Source of the DNA: Cuspidothrix issatschenkoi CHARLIE-1
Lineage (GTDB): Bacteria; Cyanobacteriota; Cyanobacteriia; Cyanobacteriales; Nostocaceae
Length of the DNA stretch: 42,374 nucleotides
NCBI RefSeq assembly: GCF_002934005.1
Contig: NZ_PGEM01000139.1
Location: forward strand, 1-42,374
Direction: 5' to 3'
The notes beneath the pieces are model-generated. The model was not told the origin of the DNA, ran no database searches, and saw only the letters and a list, made by a program, of their open reading frames with translations. The position numbers were made by a program, and so were the translations under genes. Shown here piece after piece: positions 1 to 8,556 of the stretch. Position 1 is the first letter of the stretch. The number at the start of each line of letters is the position of its first letter.

Positions 1-650
1 AAGTGCGGAATGTGGGTTATACATTCCTTTAATTCTATTTCAAATAGGTCTAGCAAGTTTTTCATCTTATCTCGAATAGAATTAGCTGATAAATTACCCT
101 CTGTATAGAGACTATTATCAATTTCTATTGGGCTTCTAAAAGTATTTTTATCACTAGAAAAAAACACTCCTCCACGAGTAGTTTTAGATTCTGGACTATG
201 AATAAAATTATTGAATCTATTTTTATCTTTAGCTAATAACTGTTTACAGAATAGTTCATATAGATGTCGCCAATTATTAATACCTTTATAAGCTTGACCT
301 TCAAATATAAAACCATAGGGACGTTTATAGGTAAAGTTTTCTTCAAGTGTATATGGCTGATTTGTATCTAGCTCTTGGATAATACGCTCATGTTCTGGTG
401 AACCCTTCTTACCAATATCAACTGGTTGAATATGAATATCAGTAAACTGCTCTATCAGTTGCGATATTTCAAAAGCAGTCTGATTAAAACCATCTAACTT
501 TTGATTAAAATTTAGTTTAAAATCAAACCCTTTTTGAAGTGCTGCTGAGTCATTATGATCAATGTTAAGCCAAATATCATCAGACAATGCTAGTAAATTT
601 TCTTGTACACGATGAAGGTCAGTAAGTATTTGCTGTACTCTTTTTTCCAT
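1..650 (-). CDS. Accessory protein of unknown function, 3' end outside the window or cut by an insertion
   Basis: I do not recognise a named function. An uninterrupted minus-strand frame runs from ATG at 650-648 to the window edge (216 codons, no stop). The first ~60 residues are helical and charged. The C-terminal half (about residues 110-205) has the motifs KRPYGFIFEGQAYKGINNW and GNLSANSIRDKMKNLLDLF, which resemble a domain I recall at the C-terminus of uncharacterised bacterial proteins, where the SANSI-type motif lies close to the natural end. Base composition is more AT-rich than the housekeeping genes to the right. The last codons seen (ITHIPH) are encoded by what looks like an insertion-element terminal repeat at 4-18, so the natural C-terminus is probably replaced or lost. 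Isolated by a gene-free stretch from the clp cluster. The frame is well supported; the function is not. Confidence 0.6.
   Translation of the reverse strand, partial: MEKRVQQILTDLHRVQENLLALSDDIWLNIDHNDSAALQKGFDFKLNFNQKLDGFNQTAFEISQLIEQFTDIHIQPVDIGKKGSPEHERIIQELDTNQPYTLEENFTYKRPYGFIFEGQAYKGINNWRHLYELFCKQLLAKDKNRFNNFIHSPESKTTRGGVFFSSDKNTFRSPIEIDNSLYTEGNLSANSIRDKMKNLLDLFEIELKECITHIPH
4..18. mobile_element. Terminal-repeat end of an insertion element lying left of the window
   Basis: TGCGGAATGTGGGTT matches exactly the right ends of the two 210-bp elements at 29817-30026 and 30035-30244. In those copies the element body is to the left of this motif, so here the body should lie outside the window. 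The flanking bases TTATAC are AT-rich like the flanks of the tandem copies. Element identity is inferred from this one end only. Confidence 0.5.
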
Positions 651-1059
651 GATTTTTCTGGTTTTTATCTTTGTTTTTTGTTAGTTCCTGAATCAATTGC
701 AAGTTCTCAATGACTTAACCACCAATAGTATTTTTACTAACATCTGCTTTACTGCTTGATGTAGCAAGTTATATACTCATTAACATAATAATCACATACA
801 AGCGTAGTTGTAAACACTTCTCTCGTTTATTTTTGTTTACTTTCATTGCTAAGTAGATAATTTTTGTAACAAAACTTCGTAGCAAGGATCACCACAACAA
901 TCTCCATGACAGAACTCGAACAGTCGCAGATAAACAACACATTTTGGCCAAACGATGGTACTAATAACAAAATATCAGCCTAAAAAATTCTCATACATAT
1001 AAATCTTTGTAAGGGTTTAGCACTGCTAAACCCCCACCACCGTTATAAATAATGTCTGA
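651..1059. other. Gene-free spacer
   Basis: No frame with a plausible start or family resemblance was seen on either strand. It must hold the promoter of the minus-strand accessory gene starting at 650, but no convincing -35/-10 pair stood out. The only clear structure is the hairpin at 1013-1033. Confidence 0.5.
1013..1033 (-). terminator. Hairpin downstream of the alpha/beta hydrolase gene
   Basis: Perfect 9-bp stem GGGTTTAGC/GCTAAACCC with a 3-nt loop, 27 nt past the stop of the minus-strand hydrolase. No long U-run follows, so it may be a dispersed palindrome serving as a 3' end rather than a classical intrinsic terminator. Confidence 0.45.
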
Positions 1060-1911
1060 TCAATTATTTAAAAAATTCCTTACCCTTTCCAAATAAGTTG
1101 TTGGATCTTCCAACATCGGAAAATGCGCCGTATTAGCAATAATAGTTAACTCAACATTATCATTTAAAGCTGCTGCCCTTTTCCCCAATTCCGCCGGAAT
1201 AATAATGTCATATTCCCCCGCTACTAACAGCGTTGGTACAGTTAATTTAGCAAATTCTTCAGGCATAAATTCCGCCTGTTCCCGACTCACAGAAGTGAAA
1301 ATTGTTCCTAAAGCAGCATCATAATCAGCATTAATAAAATCTTCTAAAAAAGCCTGTCTTTCAGATTTGGGAATAGAACGATGGAGAAATCTCGCCATAA
1401 ACATCCTATCAGCCAAAGGGATTTTCCCTAACCATTTAGGACGAAATTTAACTACTAAACCCCCAAATTTATAAAAAGCGGCAAAGGCTTTTTCATCATA
1501 TTCAAAAATACCGCTACAGGTTAAAATCCCCTTTTCTACTCTTTGGGGATAGCGGTTAAAAAACAAAGTGGCAATGGAGGCACCCATAGAATGGGCATTA
1601 ATATAGACACGCTGAAGTTGCAATCCATCTAACAAAGCTGCTAAATCTTCCGCGTAATCTTCTAATTGATAACTTAAATTCTCAACATTAGGGGCTATTT
1701 CTGGGTTAGGTTGAGCATGAGAACGCCCAAACCCGCGCATATCATAGAGTAAACAATCAAACTGGTCTAACAAAGCTTCAGCCGTGCTGCGCCAATACCT
1801 AGCCGAACCAGCCCAACCATGAATAAAAACCATTACTGGTTTAATCACATCCGATGGTTTCTTTATCCACTCGTAGTAATGCTCAACACCCCGAACATTT
1901 ATATAAGTCAT
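1060..1911 (-). CDS. Alpha/beta hydrolase
   Basis: Cytosolic alpha/beta-hydrolase-fold enzyme of 283 residues; the substrate cannot be told from sequence. Visible are the oxyanion-hole HGWAG (31-35), the nucleophile elbow AHSMGAS with Ser108, the acid in GEYD (Asp235) and the histidine in TAHFPMLEDP (His263), so the catalytic triad is complete. A helical cap lies at about 135-215, as in esterases, epoxide hydrolases and haloperoxidase-like members. No signal peptide. It is the last gene of the minus-strand run tig-clpP-clpX but is separated from clpX by a heptamer-repeat spacer of 79 bp, so co-transcription is possible but unproven. The ATG at 1911 is the first in-frame start before the family's usual N-terminal strand. 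Confidence 0.88.
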   Translation of the reverse strand: MTYINVRGVEHYYEWIKKPSDVIKPVMVFIHGWAGSARYWRSTAEALLDQFDCLLYDMRGFGRSHAQPNPEIAPNVENLSYQLEDYAEDLAALLDGLQLQRVYINAHSMGASIATLFFNRYPQRVEKGILTCSGIFEYDEKAFAAFYKFGGLVVKFRPKWLGKIPLADRMFMARFLHRSIPKSERQAFLEDFINADYDAALGTIFTSVSREQAEFMPEEFAKLTVPTLLVAGEYDIIIPAELGKRAAALNDNVELTIIANTAHFPMLEDPTTYLERVRNFLNN

Positions 1912-1931
1912 TTTTCACGATTAAAAGTTAA

Positions 1932-1994
1932 AAACTGACAATTGCCAATTGCCAAATGACAAATGACAAATGACAACTGACAACTGACAATTAA
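1932..1994. repeat. Short tandem heptamer repeat (STRR-type)
   Basis: From 1939 the period is 7: CAATTGC twice, CAAATGA three times, CAACTGA twice, then CAATTAA running into the clpX stop codon. Such heptamers are typical of heterocystous cyanobacteria. Related runs are seen at about 7410-7432, 22382-22402, 23281-23301 and 33425-33448. Confidence 0.8.
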
Positions 1995-3331
1995 GCTGAT
2001 TCTGGTTTAGGTAAAGAAGAAGGATGTACCAGCAGTTCCGCAGTTGAGCGTTTTTCTACCATTTCCTTAGTGACAGTACAGCGAGTCACATCCTTCCGGG
2101 AAGGTAACTCATACATCACATCTAGCATCAATTCTTCCACAATACCGCGTAAAGCCCGCGCCCCAGTTTTGCGCCGATAGGCTTCTTGAGCGATCGCCTT
2201 CAAAGCTTCTGGTTTAAAATCTAACTGAACATTATCCATCTTCAGCAGTTTTTGGTACTGTTTCACCAAAGCGCTACGTGGTTCAGTCAAAATCGCCATC
2301 AGAGCTTCTTCATCCAGAGGATCTACCACAGCCACCATGGGAATCCGGCCAATAAACTCAGGAATCATGCCAAATTTCACCAAATCATCCGGTTCTAGAT
2401 GACGTAATGTATCCGCAGCTCGTTTTTCCTTGGTTTGCCCTTCCCCTGGTTGCACAAAGCCAATGGACTTTTTACCCACTCTCTGATCCACAACCTTATC
2501 CAAACCCACAAATGCACCACCACAGACAAACAAGATATTACTTGTATCAATTTGGATACAATCTTGATATGGATGTTTGCGTCCCCCTTGGGGTGGCACA
2601 TTAGCCACAGTTCCCTCCAGCATTTTCAGTAAAGCTTGCTGTACCCCTTCCCCAGACACATCTCTGGTAATGGAGGGATTCTCACTCTTGCGAGCAATTT
2701 TGTCAATTTCATCAATGTAGATAATGCCCCGTTGAGCCTCTTCCACATCCAAATCAGCCACTTGCAACAGTCGCAGCAAGATATTTTCTACATCTTCCCC
2801 CACATACCCCGCTTCCGTTAAGGTAGTGGCATCAGCGACAGCAAAGGGAACATCGAGGATTTTGGCTAAAGTTTGAGCCAACAGAGTTTTGCCGCAGCCA
2901 GTTGGCCCAATCAGCAAAATATTAGACTTTTGTAGTTCTATCGCATCATCAGCCCCGGCTTTACCATTGGCTTTAGATTGCAAAATAGCCAGTCGTTTGT
3001 AGTGATTGTAAACAGCCACAGATAGCACTTTTTTGGCTTCATCTTGGCCGATAACGTGTTCATCTAAATATTTCTTAATCTCTCTTGGTTTAGGAATTTG
3101 ATTAAAAGAAAGATTAGACGAACGAGTGCGACGTTTTTCAGGCGCTTCTGACTTCTGTGGTGGTGCTGATGCCGCCGTACTGGTATCAAGCAATTCCTCA
3201 TCGAGGATTTCATTACACAAGTCAACGCATTCATCGCAGATGTAGACTCCCGGCCCTGCGATTAATTTCCGCACCTGCTCTTGAGACTTGCCGCAAAATG
3301 AACATTTTAAATGGGAGTCGTATTTAGACAT
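1991..3331 (-). CDS. clpX: ATP-dependent Clp protease ATP-binding subunit ClpX
   Basis: AAA+ unfoldase that recognises, unfolds and threads substrates into the ClpP chamber. The 446-residue protein has the N-terminal zinc-binding domain with Cys10, Cys13, Cys32 and Cys35, then Walker A GPTGCGKT (142-149), pore loop GYVGED (175-180), Walker B IIYIDEID (203-210), the IGF tripeptide (290-292) that docks on ClpP, and an arginine-rich sensor-2 segment RKTGARALR. Residues 43-75 form a low-complexity linker ([10 protein letters not shown]) between zinc finger and AAA+ core. It lies 30 bp downstream of clpP on the same strand and is very likely co-transcribed with it. Full length for the family; the start is set by the [15 protein letters not shown]-terminus. 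Confidence 0.98.
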   Translation of the reverse strand: MSKYDSHLKCSFCGKSQEQVRKLIAGPGVYICDECVDLCNEILDEELLDTSTAASAPPQKSEAPEKRRTRSSNLSFNQIPKPREIKKYLDEHVIGQDEAKKVLSVAVYNHYKRLAILQSKANGKAGADDAIELQKSNILLIGPTGCGKTLLAQTLAKILDVPFAVADATTLTEAGYVGEDVENILLRLLQVADLDVEEAQRGIIYIDEIDKIARKSENPSITRDVSGEGVQQALLKMLEGTVANVPPQGGRKHPYQDCIQIDTSNILFVCGGAFVGLDKVVDQRVGKKSIGFVQPGEGQTKEKRAADTLRHLEPDDLVKFGMIPEFIGRIPMVAVVDPLDEEALMAILTEPRSALVKQYQKLLKMDNVQLDFKPEALKAIAQEAYRRKTGARALRGIVEELMLDVMYELPSRKDVTRCTVTKEMVEKRSTAELLVHPSSLPKPESA

Positions 3332-3361
3332 ATCAGCCTCTTATTTCAGAATGGTGACGTT

Positions 3362-4066
3362 TTACCCAGCTGTGGGAAGATTTTGTCTAGAAATCACCTG
3401 ATCGATCAAACCATAATTCTTCGCCTCCTCTGCTGACATGAAAAAGTCGCGTTCTGTATCAGCTTCAATTCTTTCTAAAGGTTGACCAGTATGTTTGGAC
3501 ATTAACTGATTTAATTCACCCTTAATATAAAGAATTTCTCGCGCTTGAATTTCAATGTCAATGGCCTGTCCTTGAGCGCCACCTAGGGGTTGATGAATCA
3601 TAATCCGGGAATCAGGTAAAGACATACGCTTTCCAGGTGTTCCAGATGTTAACAAAAAGGCCCCCATGCTCGCGGCTAGTCCAAAACAGATGGTTACAAC
3701 ATCGGGACGTATTTGTTGAATTGTATCATAGATAGCCATACCCGCGTAGACTGATCCACCAGGAGAATTAATGTACAATTGAATATCCTTTTCTGCGTCT
3801 TCAGAATCTAGGAATAGCAATTGGGCAACAATAGAATTAGCCACAACATCATCTATGGGCGTTCCTAAAAAAATAATCCGCTCGCGCAGTAGGCGGGAGT
3901 AGATATCAAACGCCCTTTCTCCCATACCGGACTGTTCTACTACCATCGGGACAATATTACTAGGGCTGGTGGAATTGCTGCTAGTGCCGATGGGACTCAA
4001 GCTGGTGATTGGGTAATTTCCTGACTGCGATACAAGCATACTAGAATACTTAACAATAAATGGCAT
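3362..4066 (-). CDS. clpP: ATP-dependent Clp protease proteolytic subunit
   Basis: Serine peptidase (family S14) forming the tetradecameric chamber used by ClpX. The triad is complete: Ser133 in AASMGA, His158 in MIHQP and Asp207 in TERDFF. Cyanobacteria carry several ClpP paralogues; placement between tig and clpX is that of the paralogue usually called ClpP2. The N-terminus to about residue 40 is a Ser/Thr-rich extension longer than usual, so the true start may be Met10 ([10 protein letters not shown]) or an internal Met such as Met41 or Met48. A propeptide is also possible. The core begins at [15 protein letters not shown]. Confidence 0.96.
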   Translation of the reverse strand: MPFIVKYSSMLVSQSGNYPITSLSPIGTSSNSTSPSNIVPMVVEQSGMGERAFDIYSRLLRERIIFLGTPIDDVVANSIVAQLLFLDSEDAEKDIQLYINSPGGSVYAGMAIYDTIQQIRPDVVTICFGLAASMGAFLLTSGTPGKRMSLPDSRIMIHQPLGGAQGQAIDIEIQAREILYIKGELNQLMSKHTGQPLERIEADTERDFFMSAEEAKNYGLIDQVISRQNLPTAG

Positions 4067-4274
4067 GAAATTGTGAACTGTTAACCATTATGCCTCATAT
4101 AGCAGAATTCAGGATTTAGGAGTCAGCACTTCGGCTGTGGCCATGCCACGCAGGCTATCGCTCAGTGACCAGTCAGGAGTTCGGAAGGAAAGAACAAGAA
4201 GATTATTTCCCCCTGCTCCCCTACCCCCGGTGAGCGGCGGAGTCGAACCTCTCCTCCCCTTCTCCCTGTCACCT
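4067..4274. repeat. Spacer filled with dispersed palindromic repeat sequence
   Basis: The clpP-tig gap contains a GC-rich block (about 4120-4270) unlike the AT-rich surroundings: CCACGCAGGCTATCGCTCAG followed by pyrimidine-rich stretches bracketing GGTGAGCGGCGGAGTCGAACC. This has the look of repeats scattered through Nostocales spacers. Frames reading through it are low-complexity and not credible genes. Confidence 0.4.
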
Positions 4275-5666
4275 TTACTCAGGATTACTAGTTTCTGCTT
4301 CCTCAACTGCTGCGTCTGGTTCTTCTGTAGGAGTTAAAGAGCCTTGAGGAACTAATTCTACAGATGAGTGTTCAAGCAACCAATCAACGATTTTTTTGGT
4401 TAACATTTCTTCTTCGACTACTCCCCGGAGTCTGTTTTCATCCAATTCTTGATCAGCATATTCTGCCATTAATTCTATGACTCTAGCTTGTACTTCTTCA
4501 GAGGTGACGGCAATAGATTCCCGTTTACCAATTTCTTGTAAGGCTAAAGAACGTTTCAGACGCTCTATGGCTTCAGGTTTGGATCTATCGCGCAATTGGG
4601 GGATCACATCTTGAGTAAATAGCTTTTTCACATCTATTCCTTGCTGAGACAACTTCATGGCTGTTTGTGTCAGCATGGCATCTACTTCTTGATCAATAAA
4701 TGTTGTCGGTAAGTCTACTTCAACATGATTGAGAAGTTCTGTTAATAAAGCTTCTTGCTGATTTTCTTTAGTTTTATCTGCGGCTTCTTGTTGATACCGT
4801 TCTTCTAAGGATGTCCGCAGTTGTTCTACGGTTTCAAAGTCACTAATTTCTTGAACGAAGTCGTTGTCTACTTCTGGTAGTTCTTTGGTTTTAAGTTCTT
4901 TGAGGGTGATGGTAAACAAGGCTGGCTTACCTGCTAGTTCTTCATTACCATAGGGATCTGGGAACTGGGCAGCTACTTCTTTAGTTTCCCCAGGGTTCAT
5001 ACCCACTATGCCCAAGACAAAACCGGGAATAAACTTATCTTCCTGTAATTCCACTTGAAAATCAGTTCCTTCGCCACCGGGAATTGGTGTTGGTTCAGTG
5101 TCGGGATCTTCACCTTCGGCTTTGGCAATTACACCTTTAAAATCAATTACTGCTACATCATTAATTTCCGCTGCACGACCTTCTACTGGTACTAATGTGG
5201 CTAGTTTTTGCCGTTGTTCCTCAATGATGTTATCTATCTGCGTCGGATCGTATTTGATTTCTTCGGCTTTGGCTTGTAATCCAGTGTATTCTTTCAATTG
5301 CACTTCTGGAACCACATCTACTGCCGCCACAAAAGTCAGGGGTTCTCCTGGTTGATAGTTGGTGATTAAATCATCAAAGGAAGATCGCAGTTGGGGCTGA
5401 CCAATAGCGGTGATTGCTTCCTGCTTAATTGCTTTATCAATGCCTTCTTGGATAATTTCTTCTAAGGCTGCTGCTTTAATCCGAGGTGTGCCGAGCCTTT
5501 GTACTAATATTTGCCGGGGTACTTTGCCTTTGCGAAACCCAGGAATATTTAGGGTACTAGTTAAATTTTTAATGACTTGCTCGTATTTTTGTTTGGTAAT
5601 TTCCGGTGTAATTTCTATTTCCAAACCAATTTGACTGGCGGGAAGTTTTTCCTGGGTAACTTTCAT
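4275..5666 (-). CDS. tig: Trigger factor
   Basis: Ribosome-associated chaperone and peptidyl-prolyl isomerase that meets nascent chains at the exit tunnel. The 463 residues show the ribosome-binding N-terminal domain with the signature GFRKGKVPRQI (about 43-53), a central FKBP-type PPIase domain (about 160-250, around EVAAQFPDPYGNEELAGKPA) and the long helical C-terminal domain. The end is acidic (EEPDAAVEEAETSNPE), as is common in cyanobacteria. First gene of the minus-strand tig-clpP-clpX run, an arrangement widely conserved in bacteria that couples folding and ATP-dependent proteolysis. It diverges from asd. Confidence 0.97.
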   Translation of the reverse strand: MKVTQEKLPASQIGLEIEITPEITKQKYEQVIKNLTSTLNIPGFRKGKVPRQILVQRLGTPRIKAAALEEIIQEGIDKAIKQEAITAIGQPQLRSSFDDLITNYQPGEPLTFVAAVDVVPEVQLKEYTGLQAKAEEIKYDPTQIDNIIEEQRQKLATLVPVEGRAAEINDVAVIDFKGVIAKAEGEDPDTEPTPIPGGEGTDFQVELQEDKFIPGFVLGIVGMNPGETKEVAAQFPDPYGNEELAGKPALFTITLKELKTKELPEVDNDFVQEISDFETVEQLRTSLEERYQQEAADKTKENQQEALLTELLNHVEVDLPTTFIDQEVDAMLTQTAMKLSQQGIDVKKLFTQDVIPQLRDRSKPEAIERLKRSLALQEIGKRESIAVTSEEVQARVIELMAEYADQELDENRLRGVVEEEMLTKKIVDWLLEHSSVELVPQGSLTPTEEPDAAVEEAETSNPE

Positions 5667-6343
5667 GCTTTGTCTCTATTTTTCTGGTGTTTTGATTTTT
5701 GAGTACACATCAGCTACAATTGCTTACCCACTGGGAAGCGATCGCTCATGGCCTCGGTTTTCGCCATCTTGAGATGTTTTATCCGCAAATATGTGCTATG
5801 TAAATTCTAGACAAGTCTAGCCATTTACTGTTAACTGCATCGGGAACAGGACAAATGAACCTCAATTTTTACATTAAGCATCATTTAGTCCCAAGGGTGA
5901 ATCTCCTTTAGCAGATATCTAGTGTAATGCTAAAAGTAAAGAACTGAACAGTTTATGATATCCTTAGCTCATAGTCCACCTAGTTCCAGTAACATAACGT
6001 TACAAATCGGACTTCTTAAAAAACACCTAAATGTTAATCGCTCTTCCTTTTTTTGCAATTTGCGGTATAATAGGCCATTATACGATAGTACAGGAAGTTT
6101 GATTATTATAACTAATTGTTATAAAGTGGAATATCACTAATATTTAAGATGGGATATCAAAGATCAACAGCCAAGTCTAACAGTTTGGTCAATAGACTTA
6201 GAAAAAGTGAGATAAGATCACAAAAATATGCAAACTTTATTATTTAACATCTGCTGTTGAACTTGACAGTACAGATATACTTAATTTTTTCAGTTGTCCA
6301 AAAAAGAAAAATTTCTAACAACCTCTTAAAGGAGGAGTCCAGT
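5667..6343. promoter_or_regulatory. Divergent regulatory spacer between tig and asd
   Basis: About 680 bp without a credible gene. It must hold the promoters of tig (minus) and asd (plus). Visible structures are palindrome CTAGAC-AA-GTCTAG at 5807-5820, GTAAC-N5-GTTAC at 5989-6003, and GTATAAT-N5-ATTATAC at 6065-6083, which contains a perfect TATAAT (6066-6071) suitable as a -10 box but lacks a clear TTGACA at the right distance. The asd leader would then be about 270 nt. Confidence 0.4.
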
Positions 6344-7366
6344 TTGTCTAAATCTTATCGTGTCGGTATTTTAGGAGCAACGGGTGCTGTCGGGACAGAG
6401 TTGCTGGAATTGCTAGAAAGCCGGAAATTTCCCTTGGCTGAGTTAAAATTGCTAGCATCGGAACGTAGTGCTGGCAAAGCTCTGTGCTTTCAAGGAGAAA
6501 ATATACTGGTTGAGGCGGTGAGCGATCGCTCTTTGGCTAACCTAGATATAGTCCTAGCCAGTGCTGGCGGTAGTATCTCCAAAACTTGGGCAGGGATAGC
6601 CGTAGACAAGGGCGCGGTTATCATTGATAATTCCAGTGCCTTCCGCATGAACCCGGACGTACCCTTGGTAGTACCGGAGGTGAACCCTCAAGCCGCATTT
6701 ACCCACAAAGGTATTATTGCCAATCCTAACTGTACAACTATTCTCATGTCCTTGGCAGTGTGGCCATTACACCAAGTTAAACCAGTTAAAAGGATTGTAG
6801 CGGCTACCTATCAATCTGCCAGTGGTGCAGGTGCTAAAGCCATGGAAGAAGTAAAAATCCAAACTGCTGCCATATTAGAAGGCAAAGAACCAGTGGCGGA
6901 AGTTTTGCCCTATCCCTTAGCATTTAATCTCTTTCCCCATAATTCGCCCTTAACGGCTTCAGGTTATTGTGAGGAAGAAATGAAAATGGTAAATGAAACG
7001 CGGAAAATATTTAGTAGTCCAGATATTAGGATTACCGCCACCTGTGTGCGTGTTCCCGTCCTCCGCGCCCATTCTGAAGCCATTAATTTAGAATTTGAAA
7101 CACCTTTTAATCCAGATGATGCCAGAGACATTTTAAGACAAGCACCTGGGGTTAAATTAGTAGAAGATTGGGAAGCAAATTATTTTCCCATGCCTATGGA
7201 TGCTAGTGGCAAAGATGAAGTTTTAGTAGGCAGAATTCGTCAAGATATTTCCCATAGTTGTGGTCTAGACCTGTGGCTGTGTGGGGATCAAATCCGTAAA
7301 GGTGCAGCCTTAAACGCCGTACAAATTGCCGAACTATTAGTGAGTGGAAAAAATCTACTAAAATAG
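6344..7366 (+). CDS. asd: Aspartate-semialdehyde dehydrogenase
   Basis: NADP-dependent reduction of aspartyl-4-phosphate to aspartate semialdehyde, the branch point to lysine/diaminopimelate, methionine and threonine. I place the start at TTG 6344-6346 because AGGAGG (6330-6335) lies 8 nt upstream and the protein then begins MSKSYRVGILGATGAVG, with the Rossmann motif immediately after the start and a normal length of 340. An upstream in-frame TTG at 6257 adds 29 residues without conservation or an SD and is rejected. Catalytic Cys130 in ANPNCTTI and His243 in VLRAHSEA are present. First gene of asd-dapA-RNase J; dapA uses its product. Confidence 0.96.
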   Translation: MSKSYRVGILGATGAVGTELLELLESRKFPLAELKLLASERSAGKALCFQGENILVEAVSDRSLANLDIVLASAGGSISKTWAGIAVDKGAVIIDNSSAFRMNPDVPLVVPEVNPQAAFTHKGIIANPNCTTILMSLAVWPLHQVKPVKRIVAATYQSASGAGAKAMEEVKIQTAAILEGKEPVAEVLPYPLAFNLFPHNSPLTASGYCEEEMKMVNETRKIFSSPDIRITATCVRVPVLRAHSEAINLEFETPFNPDDARDILRQAPGVKLVEDWEANYFPMPMDASGKDEVLVGRIRQDISHSCGLDLWLCGDQIRKGAALNAVQIAELLVSGKNLLK

Positions 7367-7446
7367 ACCTTAATATAAGTTTAAATTTAGTCATTTGCCA
7401 TGGATTATCAACAACTGACAACTAACAAAGTAGGAGAGAAAAGAGT

Positions 7447-8331
7447 GTGACAGATTTTGGTACAATTGTAACTGCCATGATTACACCGTTTAAAACAGAC
7501 GGTAGTATTGATTATCAACTAGCAGCCAAACTAGCAGATTATCTAGTGAATAATGGTACAGATACATTGGTCGTATGTGGGACAACAGGAGAGTCACCAA
7601 CACTAAGTTGGGATGAAGAATACCAATTATTTGTTGAGGTATTGCAAACTGTATCAGGTAAAGCTAAAGTAATTGCTGGCTGTGGTTCTAACAATACCAA
7701 AGAAGCGATCGCAGCTACCCAAAAAGCGGCTAAAATAGGAGTACATGGTTCTTTACAAGTGGTTCCCTATTACAACAAACCGCCCCAATCCGGGTTATAT
7801 CAGCATTTTCAGGCAATAGCAGCATCTATTCCTGACCTACCAATGATGTTATATAACGTTCCTGGACGGACTGGCCAAAACCTCAGTCCAGAAACAGTGG
7901 TACGGTTAGCAGAAATTGATAACATTGTCGCCATTAAAGAAGCCAGTGGTAGCTTAGATCAAGTTAGTGAAATCCGCCGCTTGACACCAAAAGAATTTCG
8001 GATTTACGCTGGAGATGATTCTTTAACTTTGCCCATGTTAGCCATAGGTGCTCACGGTATAGTTAGTGTAGCTTCTCATCTTGTGGGTAATCAACTACAA
8101 GAGATGATTAAAGCATTTCAAGTTGGGAAAATACACATAGCTGCCGAAATTCATCTACAATTGTTCCCATTGTTTAAAGCTTTATTTTTAACTACTAATC
8201 CCATTCCGGTTAAAGAAGCATTAAAACTGCAAGGTTGGGAAGTAGGTTCAACTCGTCTCCCCTTATGTGCAGCAGATGAGGATGTGTTGAAAAAATTAGA
8301 ATCAGTTATGCAAAAGCTGAATTTAATCTAA
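7447..8331 (+). CDS. dapA: 4-hydroxy-tetrahydrodipicolinate synthase
   Basis: Schiff-base aldolase condensing pyruvate with aspartate semialdehyde, the first committed step to diaminopimelate and lysine. The 294 residues match the family length. Lys164 in VAIKEASG is the Schiff-base lysine; Thr47 in CGTTGES, Tyr136 in LYNVPGR and Arg141 are the catalytic and carboxylate-binding residues. GTG start at 7447 is preceded by GGAGAG in TAGGAGAGAAAAGA. The gap from asd is 80 bp and contains a few heptamer repeats (CAACTGA-like). Likely co-transcribed with asd. Confidence 0.97.
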   Translation: MTDFGTIVTAMITPFKTDGSIDYQLAAKLADYLVNNGTDTLVVCGTTGESPTLSWDEEYQLFVEVLQTVSGKAKVIAGCGSNNTKEAIAATQKAAKIGVHGSLQVVPYYNKPPQSGLYQHFQAIAASIPDLPMMLYNVPGRTGQNLSPETVVRLAEIDNIVAIKEASGSLDQVSEIRRLTPKEFRIYAGDDSLTLPMLAIGAHGIVSVASHLVGNQLQEMIKAFQVGKIHIAAEIHLQLFPLFKALFLTTNPIPVKEALKLQGWEVGSTRLPLCAADEDVLKKLESVMQKLNLI

Positions 8332-8556
8332 GCTAGAATTTCTGGCTGATTTATAAATAATGTGTACAAATTGTTAGTAAATTGCAATTTAAACACCTGT
8401 GCTACAACTGAACAATATAAAAATCATTCAGTTTGATGTCAATGAAATCAAATAGGACTTTATAGAAGCTAAATTTAAACAGAAATTTGGTGTTTTCTTT
8501 CATTTCAAAACTGAACTCAGAACCGATTTACAATCAACAACCATATCCAGGATAAA

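Noticed and set aside
1932-1994. CRISPR array
   Set aside because: The units are 7 bp with no spacers, a short tandem repeat. No CRISPR-like repeat-spacer array or cas gene was seen anywhere in the window.
2395-2821. Small frames on the plus and minus strands inside clpX
   Set aside because: They overlap the strongly supported clpX frame, lack SD sites and show no protein-like conservation.
4109-4337. Frames of 65-66 codons in the clpP-tig spacer
   Set aside because: Low-complexity translation of repeat DNA (runs such as FPPAPLPPVSGG); no start signal.
5989-6003. NtcA binding site
   Set aside because: GTA and TAC are separated by 9, not the required 8, bases, here and at 14030-14044.
5955-6140. 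61-codon plus-strand frame in the asd leader
   Set aside because: Random-looking composition, no SD and it covers palindromic regulatory sequence.
6257-6343. Upstream TTG as the asd start
   Set aside because: The added 29 residues do not fit the family; a strong AGGAGG precedes TTG 6344.
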